Below, one piece after another: positions 34,205 to 42,981 of a DNA stretch of 64,000 bases; the stretch's first letter is position 1, and every line of letters starts with the position of its first letter. Location of the stretch: the NCBI GenBank assembly GCA_013289695.1, contig JABCZK010000022.1:1-64000 (forward strand), given 5' to 3'. This DNA comes from Acidobacteriota bacterium (lineage in GTDB: Bacteria > Acidobacteriota > Terriglobia > Acidiferrales > UBA7541). The notes under the pieces were generated by a model. It ran no database searches and was not told where the DNA came from. It saw only the letters and a list, made by a program, of their open reading frames with translations. Position numbers and translations under genes: made by a program.

Positions 34205-34213
34205 TGCTAGAAT
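34205..34213 (+). promoter_or_regulatory. extended -10 promoter for the site-2 protease gene
   Basis: TGC-TAGAAT (34205-34213), 24 nt before ATG 34238. No -35 or clear SD is present. Confidence 0.4.
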
Positions 34214-34237
34214 CTGGTTCGTACACATACGAATCCC

Positions 34238-35434
34238 ATGGCCACCACACCCACTCCCGACCAAGACCATCCCGGCGCCCCACCCTCCGCGAGCACGCCC
34301 GCGCGCCCGGGCCAACTCACCGGCGGCTTTCAACTTTTCCGCATCTTCGGCATTCCCGTTTACCTGCACTCCAGCTGGATCATTATCTTCCTGCTGATCA
34401 CGGTCTCACTGGGGCAGCAGTTCACCTCGCTGCATCCCGCATGGTCCACGCAACAGCACTGGGCGCTCGGCATCATCACCAGCATCCTCTTTTTCGGCTC
34501 GCTGCTGTTTCACGAACTCAGCCACAGCGTCGTCGCGCGGCGCTACAAAATTCCCGTGCAGTCCATCACCCTATATGTGTTCGGCGGGCTCTCCAGCATC
34601 TCGCGCGATCCTTCCAGCGCCCTGCAGGAATTCAATATCGCCATCGCCGGTCCGGTTTCCAGCCTGTTCCTCGGCGGTTGCTTCTGGCTGGTCACGCATT
34701 ATTTTCACGGCAACGAGCTGGTAGTCGCCTCCTGCACCTGGCTCTGGGAAATCAACGTGATGCTCGCTGTCTTCAATCTCATTCCCGGATTTCCCCTCGA
34801 CGGCGGCCGCGTCCTGCGTAGCATCGCCTGGGGCGTCACCGGGGATTTCACCCGCGCCACAAAAATCGCGTCCTACGCCGGGCGCTTCTTCGCATACGTG
34901 ATGATTTTTATCGGAGTGTGGTGGGCATTCCACGGCAGCCTGGTCAACGGCATCTGGACCGCTTTCATCGGCTGGTTCTTGCTCAGCGCCGCGCGCGAAA
35001 GTTACGCGCAAGTCGCCGTACGCAACACTCTCACCGGCGTGCGCGCCGGCGACATCATGACCCAGGACGTGCCCACCGTGGAACGCAACATCTCCGTGGA
35101 TGATTACGTCCACGAAGTCCTGCGCACCGGACGCCGCTGCCACGTCGTCACCGGCGCGGGCCGCCCGGTCGGCTTGGTCACGCTAGCCTCCGCGCGCGCC
35201 GTGCCGCGCGAGGAGTGGGCCAACACTTCCATCCAGGCTGTGATGATGCCCTTCGACCGCGCCCATTGCGCCACACCAGACGAGCCCGCGCTAGGCGTTC
35301 TGCAGCGCATGCAGACTGAAGACATCAATCAAATGCCGGTCGTCGCTGACGGCGCCATCGTAGGCATGATCGCACGCGACACGATCCTGCACGTCCTGCA
35401 AACGCGCCTGCAGCTAGGTCACTTAGCGTCATGA
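34238..35434 (+). CDS. site-2 protease family (M50) membrane metalloprotease with CBS pair
   Basis: A 398-residue protein. The catalytic HELSH (about 92-96, LLFHELSHSVVARR) lies in a TM, with the second metal ligand in NLIPGFPLDGGRVLRS (about 186-200). About six TM segments span 45-250. Two CBS domains (about 265-395) read GDIMTQDVPTVERNISVDDYV and GVLQRMQTEDINQMPVVADGAIVGMI. This is the S2P/SpoIVFB-CBS architecture: intramembrane proteolysis of an anti-sigma factor or membrane regulator, with CBS domains sensing adenine nucleotides. No sigma/anti-sigma pair is adjacent. Confidence 0.92.
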   Translation: MATTPTPDQDHPGAPPSASTPARPGQLTGGFQLFRIFGIPVYLHSSWIIIFLLITVSLGQQFTSLHPAWSTQQHWALGIITSILFFGSLLFHELSHSVVARRYKIPVQSITLYVFGGLSSISRDPSSALQEFNIAIAGPVSSLFLGGCFWLVTHYFHGNELVVASCTWLWEINVMLAVFNLIPGFPLDGGRVLRSIAWGVTGDFTRATKIASYAGRFFAYVMIFIGVWWAFHGSLVNGIWTAFIGWFLLSAARESYAQVAVRNTLTGVRAGDIMTQDVPTVERNISVDDYVHEVLRTGRRCHVVTGAGRPVGLVTLASARAVPREEWANTSIQAVMMPFDRAHCATPDEPALGVLQRMQTEDINQMPVVADGAIVGMIARDTILHVLQTRLQLGHLAS

Positions 35435-35463
35435 TCGGTAGCATAGGCAATCTTGCCTGTGCG

Positions 35464-35490
35464 CAGTAGCAGTAGCAGTAGCAGTAGCAG
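35464..35490 (+). repeat. hexanucleotide microsatellite (CAGTAG)4
   Basis: Four CAGTAG units plus CAG, just after the site-2 protease stop and before the Rieske gene. Slippage-prone. It does not lie in the called coding sequence. Confidence 0.85.
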
Positions 35491-35637
35491 TTGCCGACGA
35501 AGTTGTACCGGCCGACCTTCGCTGGGCGCCGATGACTTGGATTTCAAGTTCGCGACGCCTGCTCCGACTCGGGGCGCTGCTTGCTGCGCCCCTTTTGCCA
35601 ACGACTCAGCCACATCAATCTGCAGCGAGCCAAAAGC

Positions 35638-36123
35638 TTGAACGAGCCAGCCAGCAACGAATCAGACTATGAGCGGCTACAGCGAGAAGACGCTCCCCCC
35701 ATCACCCGCCGCGGCTTCAACAAATGGTTCGGCGTCGCCAGCGCCTTCGCGCTCATAGGAGCGCTAGTCGCCTACTGGCAAAAACACAAACCGGGCTACC
35801 CAATAAAAATAATCGCCCAAGCCGGAGAAATCCCCGTCGGCGGCAGCAAGATTTTCACTTATCCCGCCGACGACCGCCCCTGCTTCCTCCTCCGCCCCGC
35901 CGAAGACACCTACGTAGCGTTCAGCCGCCTCTGCACTCACCACACCTGCCCGGTGTTTTACCAGCCCGCGGACCGCATCTTCACGTGCCCCTGCCACGGC
36001 GGAATCTTCTCCGCCGACAACGGCGCCGTTCTCGACGGCCCTCCACCAAAGCCTCTCCCACAAGTAATCCTCGCACGGCGCGGCAACAGCATCGTCGCCA
36101 CCGGCTTCGTAGCACCGACCTAA
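35638..36123 (+). CDS. Tat-exported Rieske [2Fe-2S] protein
   Basis: A 161-residue protein. The twin-arginine motif RRGFNKW (about 24) is followed by a hydrophobic anchor (FGVASAFALIGALVAYW). The Rieske domain (about 60-155) has cluster-binding box 1 CTHHTC (about 100-105) and box 2 CPCHGG (about 119-124), then VLDGPPPKPLPQV. This is the layout of a quinol-cytochrome c reductase-type Rieske subunit or a ferredoxin-like exported electron carrier. No cytochrome b gene is adjacent. The start is uncertain: TTG 35638 gives a sensible N-terminus; the frame is open to 35581. Confidence 0.85.
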   Translation: MNEPASNESDYERLQREDAPPITRRGFNKWFGVASAFALIGALVAYWQKHKPGYPIKIIAQAGEIPVGGSKIFTYPADDRPCFLLRPAEDTYVAFSRLCTHHTCPVFYQPADRIFTCPCHGGIFSADNGAVLDGPPPKPLPQVILARRGNSIVATGFVAPT

Positions 36124-36177
36124 ACGAACACAACAATCCCAAGAATCTAAATACTTGATTGCAACGCGGGAAAAAAA

Positions 36178-38082
36178 CTATCTTTGCGGCGGGGTTCTGT
36201 ACTTCGCAGCTTTCGCGTCCACGCCTTCCGTCACTGTCACAATCACATCCGCCGGAATATTCTTCAACTCCTGCACGTACCCGCTCGGCCAGTGAATCAA
36301 GATCGAATCCACCATCTCATGTTTCCCCAGCCCAAAATAAATCCGCGGATCCTGCGCCGAGCAATAACTCATCCCGCCCTTTGCCTGGTCGTAGCTCTTC
36401 AAATCCCCGGCCGTCAATTTTAGCGAAGCCCCAATCCCGTCGCGATTCGATTTCACGCCGATCAACCGCACCGCGATCCAGTGATTTCCCTGCGCCCCCG
36501 GAGAACTCCCGCCCTCGTTGCGGAAAAGCTGCGCATCTTCGCCGTTATTGCTCACCAGAAAATCTTGCCAGCCGTCGTTGTCATAATCTCCCACCGCGAG
36601 GCCCCGTCCCACGCGCGGCTTGCGAAAATCCGCGCCCTGAGTTCTGGTGGCGTCCACGAAATTCCCGTCGCCGCGGTTGCGGTAAAGCATTTTCTCCTCT
36701 TCGTAGGCGACTTCGGGGTGATACACCGGAATGTTGTCCAGAATATGTCCGTTGATCACCAGCAGGTCCCGCCAGCCATCATTATCAAAATCGAAAAATC
36801 GCGCCCCGAATGCGCTCCTTAATATGTTAGTCTGCCCGATCCCCGAAGCAATCGTGTAATCCGTAAAAGTCCCGTCGCCGTTATTTCGGTACATGCGATT
36901 CAGCTCGAAATCCAAGTGGCTCACAAAAAGATACATCAACCCGTTGTTCATCACGTCGGCGGCGTCGGCGCTCATCCCGGCTTCCGGACGCCCGTCTTCG
37001 CTGAAACCCACGCCCGATTTATAAGTCGCGTCGCGAAACGTGCCGTCGCCGTTATTCAGGTACAAAAAATTCCGTTGTGTGTCGTTGGCGATGAATATAT
37101 CAGTCCAGCCGTCTCCGTTCAGGTCGGCCAACACCACGCCCAGGCTTTTGCCGTCTGTGTTCCGCAAACCGGCTTTTTCGGTAACGTCCGTGAACGTCCC
37201 GTCGCCATTGTTGTGATAGAGCTTCGCCGAACTCCCCTGAAAGCTATCCGGATGGCAGTAAGCGGTGGCCTGCGGATTGCCCGTGGATCCGGGACGCACG
37301 TCGCCGCATAGCACCGGATGGTCCACATCGTACTGCACGTAATTTGTCACCAGCAGATCCAGTTTGCCGTCGTGATCGTAGTCGAACCATCCCGCCGCGG
37401 TGCCCCAGTTTCCGTCATTGCCCACACCGGCCTTCGCGGTCACATCCGTGAACGTGCCGTCGCCGTTGTTGTGCCACAGCACCGAATGCCGGTAACCGGT
37501 CATATAAATGTCGGGAAAGCCGTCGTTATCGTAATCGCCCACTGCCACGCCGAAGAAAAATGTCCCGTCGCTGTGGATCTTGCTTTGCTCCGTCACGTCC
37601 GTGAAGGTGCCGTCGCGATTGTTGCGATACAGCGCGGGCTGCGGCGGCAGCAGCGGGTGGTAGTAAGGTGTGTAACCACTGTTCACGAAAATCGCGTCCA
37701 GATATCCATCCTGGTTGTAATCAATCCAGCCGACGCCCGCCCCCATCGTCTCCAGGTATAGCCGCTGCGGCGACGACGCTCGTTCGTGATGAAAATGAAT
37801 TCCCGCCGCGCTGGTCACATCTTGGAACTCCGCATGATATGGATTGGTGATCTCGCTGCGGTGCCGCAACCTCACCGTGTCGTCTGGTTGTTCGGCCACC
37901 GCGGATTCCCCATGCGCCGGAGGGTGCACCGCCTGCTGCTCGCGTGCCTTCTCTATCAAGCTTCGATACGCGGCCCGCGCCGATGTGCCCAGCAACGCAC
38001 CGGACACATCCGCGGTAGCCATAACCAGGATAGAAAGAGAAATGAGCACGGGCGCGCAAAGAAGTTTTCGTTGCTGTCTCAT
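36178..38082 (-). CDS. CRTAC1-family exported protein (FG-GAP/VCBS repeats, ASPIC/UnbV end)
   Basis: This 634-residue protein has a signal peptide (about 1-30). About seven FG-GAP/VCBS repeats carry calcium-binding DYDNDGFPDIYM, DYDHDGKLDLLVTNY, DLNGDGWTDIFIAND and DFDNDGWRDLLVING, alternating with LYRNNGDGTFTDVT strands. The C-terminal ASPIC/UnbV domain (about 525-620) has NHWIAVRLIGVKSNRDGIGA and ILIHWPSGYVQEL. It is a secreted integrin-alpha-like propeller, abundant in Acidobacteriota; the ligand is unknown. The extended -10 at 38093-38101 puts the transcript start about 4 nt before the ATG. Confidence 0.92.
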   Translation of the reverse strand: MRQQRKLLCAPVLISLSILVMATADVSGALLGTSARAAYRSLIEKAREQQAVHPPAHGESAVAEQPDDTVRLRHRSEITNPYHAEFQDVTSAAGIHFHHERASSPQRLYLETMGAGVGWIDYNQDGYLDAIFVNSGYTPYYHPLLPPQPALYRNNRDGTFTDVTEQSKIHSDGTFFFGVAVGDYDNDGFPDIYMTGYRHSVLWHNNGDGTFTDVTAKAGVGNDGNWGTAAGWFDYDHDGKLDLLVTNYVQYDVDHPVLCGDVRPGSTGNPQATAYCHPDSFQGSSAKLYHNNGDGTFTDVTEKAGLRNTDGKSLGVVLADLNGDGWTDIFIANDTQRNFLYLNNGDGTFRDATYKSGVGFSEDGRPEAGMSADAADVMNNGLMYLFVSHLDFELNRMYRNNGDGTFTDYTIASGIGQTNILRSAFGARFFDFDNDGWRDLLVINGHILDNIPVYHPEVAYEEEKMLYRNRGDGNFVDATRTQGADFRKPRVGRGLAVGDYDNDGWQDFLVSNNGEDAQLFRNEGGSSPGAQGNHWIAVRLIGVKSNRDGIGASLKLTAGDLKSYDQAKGGMSYCSAQDPRIYFGLGKHEMVDSILIHWPSGYVQELKNIPADVIVTVTEGVDAKAAKYRTPPQR

Positions 38083-38092
38083 TGCCGAACAG

Positions 38093-38101
38093 ATTCTAAC
38101 A
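38093..38101 (-). promoter_or_regulatory. extended -10 promoter, nearly leaderless CRTAC1 gene
   Basis: The minus strand reads TGT-TAGAAT at 38101-38093, ending 10 nt before ATG 38082. No SD lies between. Confidence 0.45.
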
Positions 38102-38492
38102 GCACACCCAATCTCCGTACTACGCCACGCCCCGTTTCGGCACCAGCTAAGATCTTTGACGCTTGCTCTCTCCGACCGGATAGCGACTCCGCGCTAACTC
38201 ATTGACATTCGATTGATCCTTTTTCCCGATTTCATGCTGCTCTGTGCTCTTATGGAACGCATTCGCAGTCTGTGGAAATCTTTCGCTCGCATTCAATTTC
38301 GTGTTGACTCTGCGCGTACCCAAGGATAGCCTGCTTCCATTCTGTGGGCTGGGGGGCCCTTGTCCGGGAGTGATTCCCATAATTATTCCGCAGTCTGTGA
38401 GGCATTGGAGCGCAGAGTTTTTGCTCCGCTCTCGTGGCCTGCGTAAAGGCTCGCGCGCAGCCTTAAAGCGAGCAAACGATTCTGCGCGTAAC
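38102..38492. other. long untranslated region before the nucleoside hydrolase operon
   Basis: About 390 bases. TTGACT at 38304-38309 with TAGCCT at 38327-38332 (17-bp spacer) is a moderate promoter, giving a leader of about 155 nt. That leader can fold locally (GGGC/GCCC near 38347-38360; GGAGC/GCTCC near 38406-38425). I looked for a preQ1 or purine riboswitch and could not match a consensus. Confidence 0.35.
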
Positions 38493-39599
38493 ATGACTTC
38501 ACGCCGCGCGGTGTTCTCCGCATTGTTCGTTCTGGTGCTCGCGGTTGTCACTTTCGCCGGCGTTCCTGCAACACGCGCGGACGAAAATCCGCGCTCTGCC
38601 GCCAGCGACACGCCACCCGCAGCTCCTAAAAAAGTTATTATCGATACCGATCCAGGCACCGATGATGCGCTCGCCATCCTTCTCGCGTTGAATTCGCCGG
38701 AGCTGGACGTGCGCGCTCTCACCGTCGTCCCGGGCAATGTGACCGCGCAGCAGGGCCTGGAAAATGCGCTGAAGCTCGCTTCGCTCACCAACCGCTGCGA
38801 CATTCCCGTCGCCGGCGGCGCCCAGCATCCGCTGTTTCAAAAGCTTATCACCGCGGAACTTTGGCACGGCGCGAACGGTCTCGCCAACGTGGAGTTACCT
38901 CCAAGCAAATGCAAAGCCGATCCGCGCTTCGGGCCCGACCTGATCATTCAAATGATTCACGCCTCACCGCACGAGATCACTCTGGTGCCCGTCGGCCCGC
39001 TCACCAATATCGCACTGGCCCTGCTGAAAGATCCTTCGATCGTTCCGCTGGTGAAGGAAGTCGTGATCATGGGCGGCTCGATTTCCGGCGGCAACGTGAA
39101 CGCCGCCGCTGAAGCCAATATCTACAACGATCCCGAAGCCGCGCAGATCGTGTTCCACGCGGGCTGGCGCTTGACCATGGTGGGCCTCGACGTCGGCGAC
39201 AAAACTCTCTACGACCAGGCGCATCTCGATCAGCTTTCGAAAACACACGGCCCCGAAAATGATTTCGCCGTGCAAGTTCTTACTTTCCTGCTGGGACAGG
39301 AAGCGAAATACGGCGGTGGCGGAGGTTCGCCGATGTACGATCCGCTCGCCGTCGGCACGGCCATCGATCCTTCCATCGTCTCGACGCAGCCAATGCACGT
39401 TGACGTGGAATCGCGCGGCGAGTTTTCCCGCGGCGAAACCGTCGCCAATCGCCGTAATGCCGTCGAACGCAACGTGCTGCACGGCGACCGCTACATCATC
39501 GAAGGCATAGACCGCGTGGACCCCAACGTCGAGGTCTGCACCGGCGTACACGCCGACAAATTTCTACAGCTGCTGAATTCGCGGCTGGCAGGTAAGTAA
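38493..39599 (+). CDS. exported nucleoside hydrolase (IunH/URH family)
   Basis: A 368-residue protein. Signal peptide MTSRRAVFSALFVLVLAVVTFAGVPATRA. The calcium-binding signature is DTDPGTDDALAIL (about 49-61). Further family features: GNVTAQQGLENALKLA, VPVAGGAQHPL-like IPVAGGAQHPL, LVPVGPLTNIALAL, EVVIMGGSISGGNVNAAAEANIYNDPEAAQIVF and MYDPLAVG, where the usual histidine before DPLA is tyrosine. It hydrolyses N-ribosides to base and ribose, here probably in the periplasm. ATG 38493 is chosen because the signal peptide begins there; the frame is open to 38244. A TonB receptor follows 79 nt later. Confidence 0.88.
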   Translation: MTSRRAVFSALFVLVLAVVTFAGVPATRADENPRSAASDTPPAAPKKVIIDTDPGTDDALAILLALNSPELDVRALTVVPGNVTAQQGLENALKLASLTNRCDIPVAGGAQHPLFQKLITAELWHGANGLANVELPPSKCKADPRFGPDLIIQMIHASPHEITLVPVGPLTNIALALLKDPSIVPLVKEVVIMGGSISGGNVNAAAEANIYNDPEAAQIVFHAGWRLTMVGLDVGDKTLYDQAHLDQLSKTHGPENDFAVQVLTFLLGQEAKYGGGGGSPMYDPLAVGTAIDPSIVSTQPMHVDVESRGEFSRGETVANRRNAVERNVLHGDRYIIEGIDRVDPNVEVCTGVHADKFLQLLNSRLAGK

Positions 39600-39678
39600 C
39601 ATGGAAAACAAACGGTTCGCTCGTCCGGCCCAATCAAATTTCGCAGTGGATCGCTCCACACCAAGAGGGAGAGAAACG

Positions 39679-42600
39679 ATGAGAATGTGGAAGAGTGTGC
39701 TCCTCGCACTGACGCTCGTACTTTCGCTGTTGGTCGCCAGCACCACCCGCGCGCAGACTTTGCAGAATGGCGCGGTCCGCGGCACGGTCTATGACACTTC
39801 GCATTCGGTTGTCGCGACCGCTAAGGTGACCCTCAGCAATCCCGCCACGGGTCTGACTCGCGATCAGGCGGTCGGCGCGGACGGCTTCTACTCCTTCGAT
39901 AACGTTCCGCCAGGCGTTTACACGATTGTGGCGACGGCGGACGGCTTCGCCGTGACCACCGTGAAACAAATCAATATCAGTGTCGGCGCGTCCATCAACG
40001 TGGACATCACCATGCCGCTCAGAACGCAATCCGCTACGGTGGAAGTCTTGGCGGACTCCGGCGCGGTCGTCGATACCTCCACGGCGGGAGTTACGCAATT
40101 GTTGAACTCCACCAGCGTTGAAAATCTTCCCTTCCCCGGCCGCGATTATCGCGACCTCGCGCAACTCTCTCCCTCGGTGACGGTCGTTCCGGGGCTTCGC
40201 GGCGGCCTGCGCTTGGGCGGTCAGCAGAGCGATTACAGCGGCTTGGTCGTGGACGGCGGCGACCTGACCAATAACTTCTTCGGCGAAAACTTCGGTTCGT
40301 TGGAAACCAAGAACCTGACGATTCCCCTGGAAGCGGTGCAGGAGTTCCAGGTTGTCACGAACGGTTTCGCTCCCGAATTTGGCCGAGCGACGGGCGGCCT
40401 GCTCAACGTCGTCACCAAATCCGGCACCAACGATCTGCACGGCGAAGCGCACGAGTACTACCGTGGAGGCTCGCTTACGGCGACCGATGCTCTCGGCAAT
40501 CCCTCTAATATTGACAACCAGAATCAGTTCGGTGGGTCGGTCGGCTTCCCGATCCACAAGAATCGCCAGTTTCTCTTCCTTTCAACGGACATCCAACGTG
40601 AGAGTGGCCCCTTGGATACAGTTTTCTGCCCGGCGGGAGCAAATCATGCAGGTTGCGAGGCCACACTCGCGGCTGCTGGCGGCGGTCCGATCATTGGGTC
40701 ACCTACCGGCACGTCGGTCTTGCCACCAAGCTGTGGCGGGCCATCGGCCATCGGAGAAGAGCTTCTTCCGGCGTGTTACGGAGTGAGTACCCTGGCCGGT
40801 TTTGAGGGTCCGCACAATCAGTATCAGAACTTCTTCACGATTCTCGGCCACTACGATTACCAATTCAGCCCTGCGAACCACTTCAGCATCCGCGGCTTAG
40901 GCACCCGAAATCACACCAACGGCTTCACCGGCGGATTCGGGCAGACCGAGACTTCGATTTCGATCGGCAACGCCGAGAACTTTATCAATCAAGGTATCAG
41001 CGGCGTCTTCGGATTGGATACGGTGCTGGGCAAAAAGGTGAACGAAATCCGCGTCACCATCCAGGGCGAGACCCGCAAACGCCACCCCATCGGCGCGGGT
41101 CAGCCGGAACTGGAAATTACTGGAGTTGGCAACGTGGGGCAGCGCTTCTACCTCCCGGCAAACAACGACAACGGCAAACTAGTCGTTGCTGACAACTTCT
41201 CCTATTCCTTCGGCAAGCACGACGTGAAATTCGGCGGCGACGTAAATTCCTTCGTTGACCGGAAAGACATCTTCGCGGGATGGAGTGCGGGTGAATTTGT
41301 GTTCTTTGACCTGTGTGATTTCAACCCCAACCCGACGACCTGCGCGGGTATATCCGGCGCGCCACCGACCACACGAGTCGATGGCTTTGAACAAGGATTT
41401 GGCTTGAACAACAAACCCTTCCTCCAAGCATCGGAGCTCTTCCCCGCCTATCAGAACGGCATCGGCCTTTACTGGCAGGACAAATGGCAGCTTACGCCGC
41501 GAGTCACCCTCACTTACGGCCTGCGCTGGGATGGCACGCTGAACCCGCAACCGCAAACCCCCATCGCCGGCAATCAGGTTTTCGTTGGCGAGGGAGCTGG
41601 CAGTCATCTCGCGCCTGTGCCGCAACGCGTTGCCCGTGACTTCCAACAGTGGGGCCCGCGCATCGGTGTCGCCTGGAACGTCGGTTCAACGGAATCGCCC
41701 ACCGTGGTGCGTGCGGCCTGGGGTTTGTACTACGCGCAGACGCCGACCATTTTCATGCCCAGCGGCGGCAGCGGAAAAGTCGCCAACCTATTTTGCTTTA
41801 GCGGCCCTTCCTGCCAGCCAACCGCCAGTACCAGCTATAGCCTTCCGTATCTTTTCCCAAACTCGCTCCCCATCGCCGTTGACGGCCTGTGCGCGTCGCC
41901 CGAGGGTTGCCCGGGGCCCACGTATGTGGATCCCAATTTCAGAAACCCGAGGGTCTCCAACCTCACCGTCAGCGTCGAGCATACCTTCGCGCGCGACTGG
42001 ACGGTCACGTTAACGGGTCTTTCCGCCCATTCGTGGAATCTCCGCACCGGCGGATTCAGCACAACCGTTTGGGCGCGAAATTTTGACATCATCGGTACGG
42101 ATACGTTTGGTCGCTCGATAATCGGCGTCAACAACGCCGGGAATCCCTTGGTGCCAATTTGCGGGAATGCATCGCCAACAGGGCCCGAGCCTGCCGACTG
42201 CTCGTTGTCCACCAGTGGCACGAACGAACTAGGCAGCTTCGGCCACGCAAACTATAATTCGCTCGTCGCCAGCGTTAACAAACGCTTTTCGAATCGCTTT
42301 CAGTTGTTCGCGAATTACACTTTCTCGAAAAATGATGCCAATGGCTCGAGCGAACGGGATACCGATTCTTTCTTTGGCCCGTCGGACCCCATAAATCTCA
42401 ACTTGGACTATGGCCGTTCCCAACTCGACCTCACTCATCAGTTCACTTCCGGCGTTGTCACCAATTTGCCCTGGGGCTTTACATGGAGCAACAACTTCAT
42501 CTATCACAGCGGTCTGGCCTATCCGGTTTACATTCAGACCGATCTAAACGGAGATGGCGTTAGTAACCAGGGCATTGGCTCCAATGACCGGCCAGTCATT

Positions 42601-42981
42601 GCCAATGCTGCCGGTAAGCTGTCGCTGCTGGAGGATTACCCCGCTCGCCAGCCGAACTACTTCGGTTGGGACATGCGCATCGCCAAGGACCTGAACTTCA
42701 AGGAGCGCTACCAGCTCCGCCTGAGCGTTGATTTCTTCAACGTGACCAACCGCGGCAATCTCCAGTCGGATCCAGATAACAGCGCCTTTGTTCCGTTCGG
42801 TGCCGGATGCACCTTGTTCCCAGGCAGCGTCACAACCAACCTCACCACTTGCACTCCGCTCACCCACGTGCCACGACCCGGAGATCCGACCGGTCTGGGC
42901 AACACGTTCCGCACCCTCGACGAATTACCGACGGGCGCCACTCCTTTCGCGGCGCAATTCGGAGCGAGGTTCCAGTTCTAA
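39679..42981 (+). CDS. Oar-like TonB-dependent outer-membrane receptor
   Basis: An 1100-residue protein. Signal peptide MRMWKSVLLALTLVLSLLVASTTRAQT. The N-terminal carboxypeptidase-regulatory-like domain (about 30-120) has GTVYDTSHSVVATAKVTLSN and FYSFDNVPPGVYTIVATADGF. The plug (about 130-260) has LPFPGRDYRDLAQLSPSV and QEFQVVTNGFAPEFGRATGG. A 22-strand-type barrel runs to the C-terminal FGARFQF, ending in Phe as outer-membrane barrels do. ATG 39679 has GGGAGAG upstream; the frame is open to 39601. It is followed with zero gap by the queuosine-salvage-like gene. The context suggests uptake of nucleosides or larger nucleoside-containing molecules; the substrate is inferred. Confidence 0.9.
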   Translation: MRMWKSVLLALTLVLSLLVASTTRAQTLQNGAVRGTVYDTSHSVVATAKVTLSNPATGLTRDQAVGADGFYSFDNVPPGVYTIVATADGFAVTTVKQINISVGASINVDITMPLRTQSATVEVLADSGAVVDTSTAGVTQLLNSTSVENLPFPGRDYRDLAQLSPSVTVVPGLRGGLRLGGQQSDYSGLVVDGGDLTNNFFGENFGSLETKNLTIPLEAVQEFQVVTNGFAPEFGRATGGLLNVVTKSGTNDLHGEAHEYYRGGSLTATDALGNPSNIDNQNQFGGSVGFPIHKNRQFLFLSTDIQRESGPLDTVFCPAGANHAGCEATLAAAGGGPIIGSPTGTSVLPPSCGGPSAIGEELLPACYGVSTLAGFEGPHNQYQNFFTILGHYDYQFSPANHFSIRGLGTRNHTNGFTGGFGQTETSISIGNAENFINQGISGVFGLDTVLGKKVNEIRVTIQGETRKRHPIGAGQPELEITGVGNVGQRFYLPANNDNGKLVVADNFSYSFGKHDVKFGGDVNSFVDRKDIFAGWSAGEFVFFDLCDFNPNPTTCAGISGAPPTTRVDGFEQGFGLNNKPFLQASELFPAYQNGIGLYWQDKWQLTPRVTLTYGLRWDGTLNPQPQTPIAGNQVFVGEGAGSHLAPVPQRVARDFQQWGPRIGVAWNVGSTESPTVVRAAWGLYYAQTPTIFMPSGGSGKVANLFCFSGPSCQPTASTSYSLPYLFPNSLPIAVDGLCASPEGCPGPTYVDPNFRNPRVSNLTVSVEHTFARDWTVTLTGLSAHSWNLRTGGFSTTVWARNFDIIGTDTFGRSIIGVNNAGNPLVPICGNASPTGPEPADCSLSTSGTNELGSFGHANYNSLVASVNKRFSNRFQLFANYTFSKNDANGSSERDTDSFFGPSDPINLNLDYGRSQLDLTHQFTSGVVTNLPWGFTWSNNFIYHSGLAYPVYIQTDLNGDGVSNQGIGSNDRPVIANAAGKLSLLEDYPARQPNYFGWDMRIAKDLNFKERYQLRLSVDFFNVTNRGNLQSDPDNSAFVPFGAGCTLFPGSVTTNLTTCTPLTHVPRPGDPTGLGNTFRTLDELPTGATPFAAQFGARFQF

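Noticed and set aside
38333..38492. possible preQ1 or purine riboswitch before the nucleoside hydrolase operon
   Set aside because: Local stems exist but no recognised aptamer consensus; it would need a covariance search.
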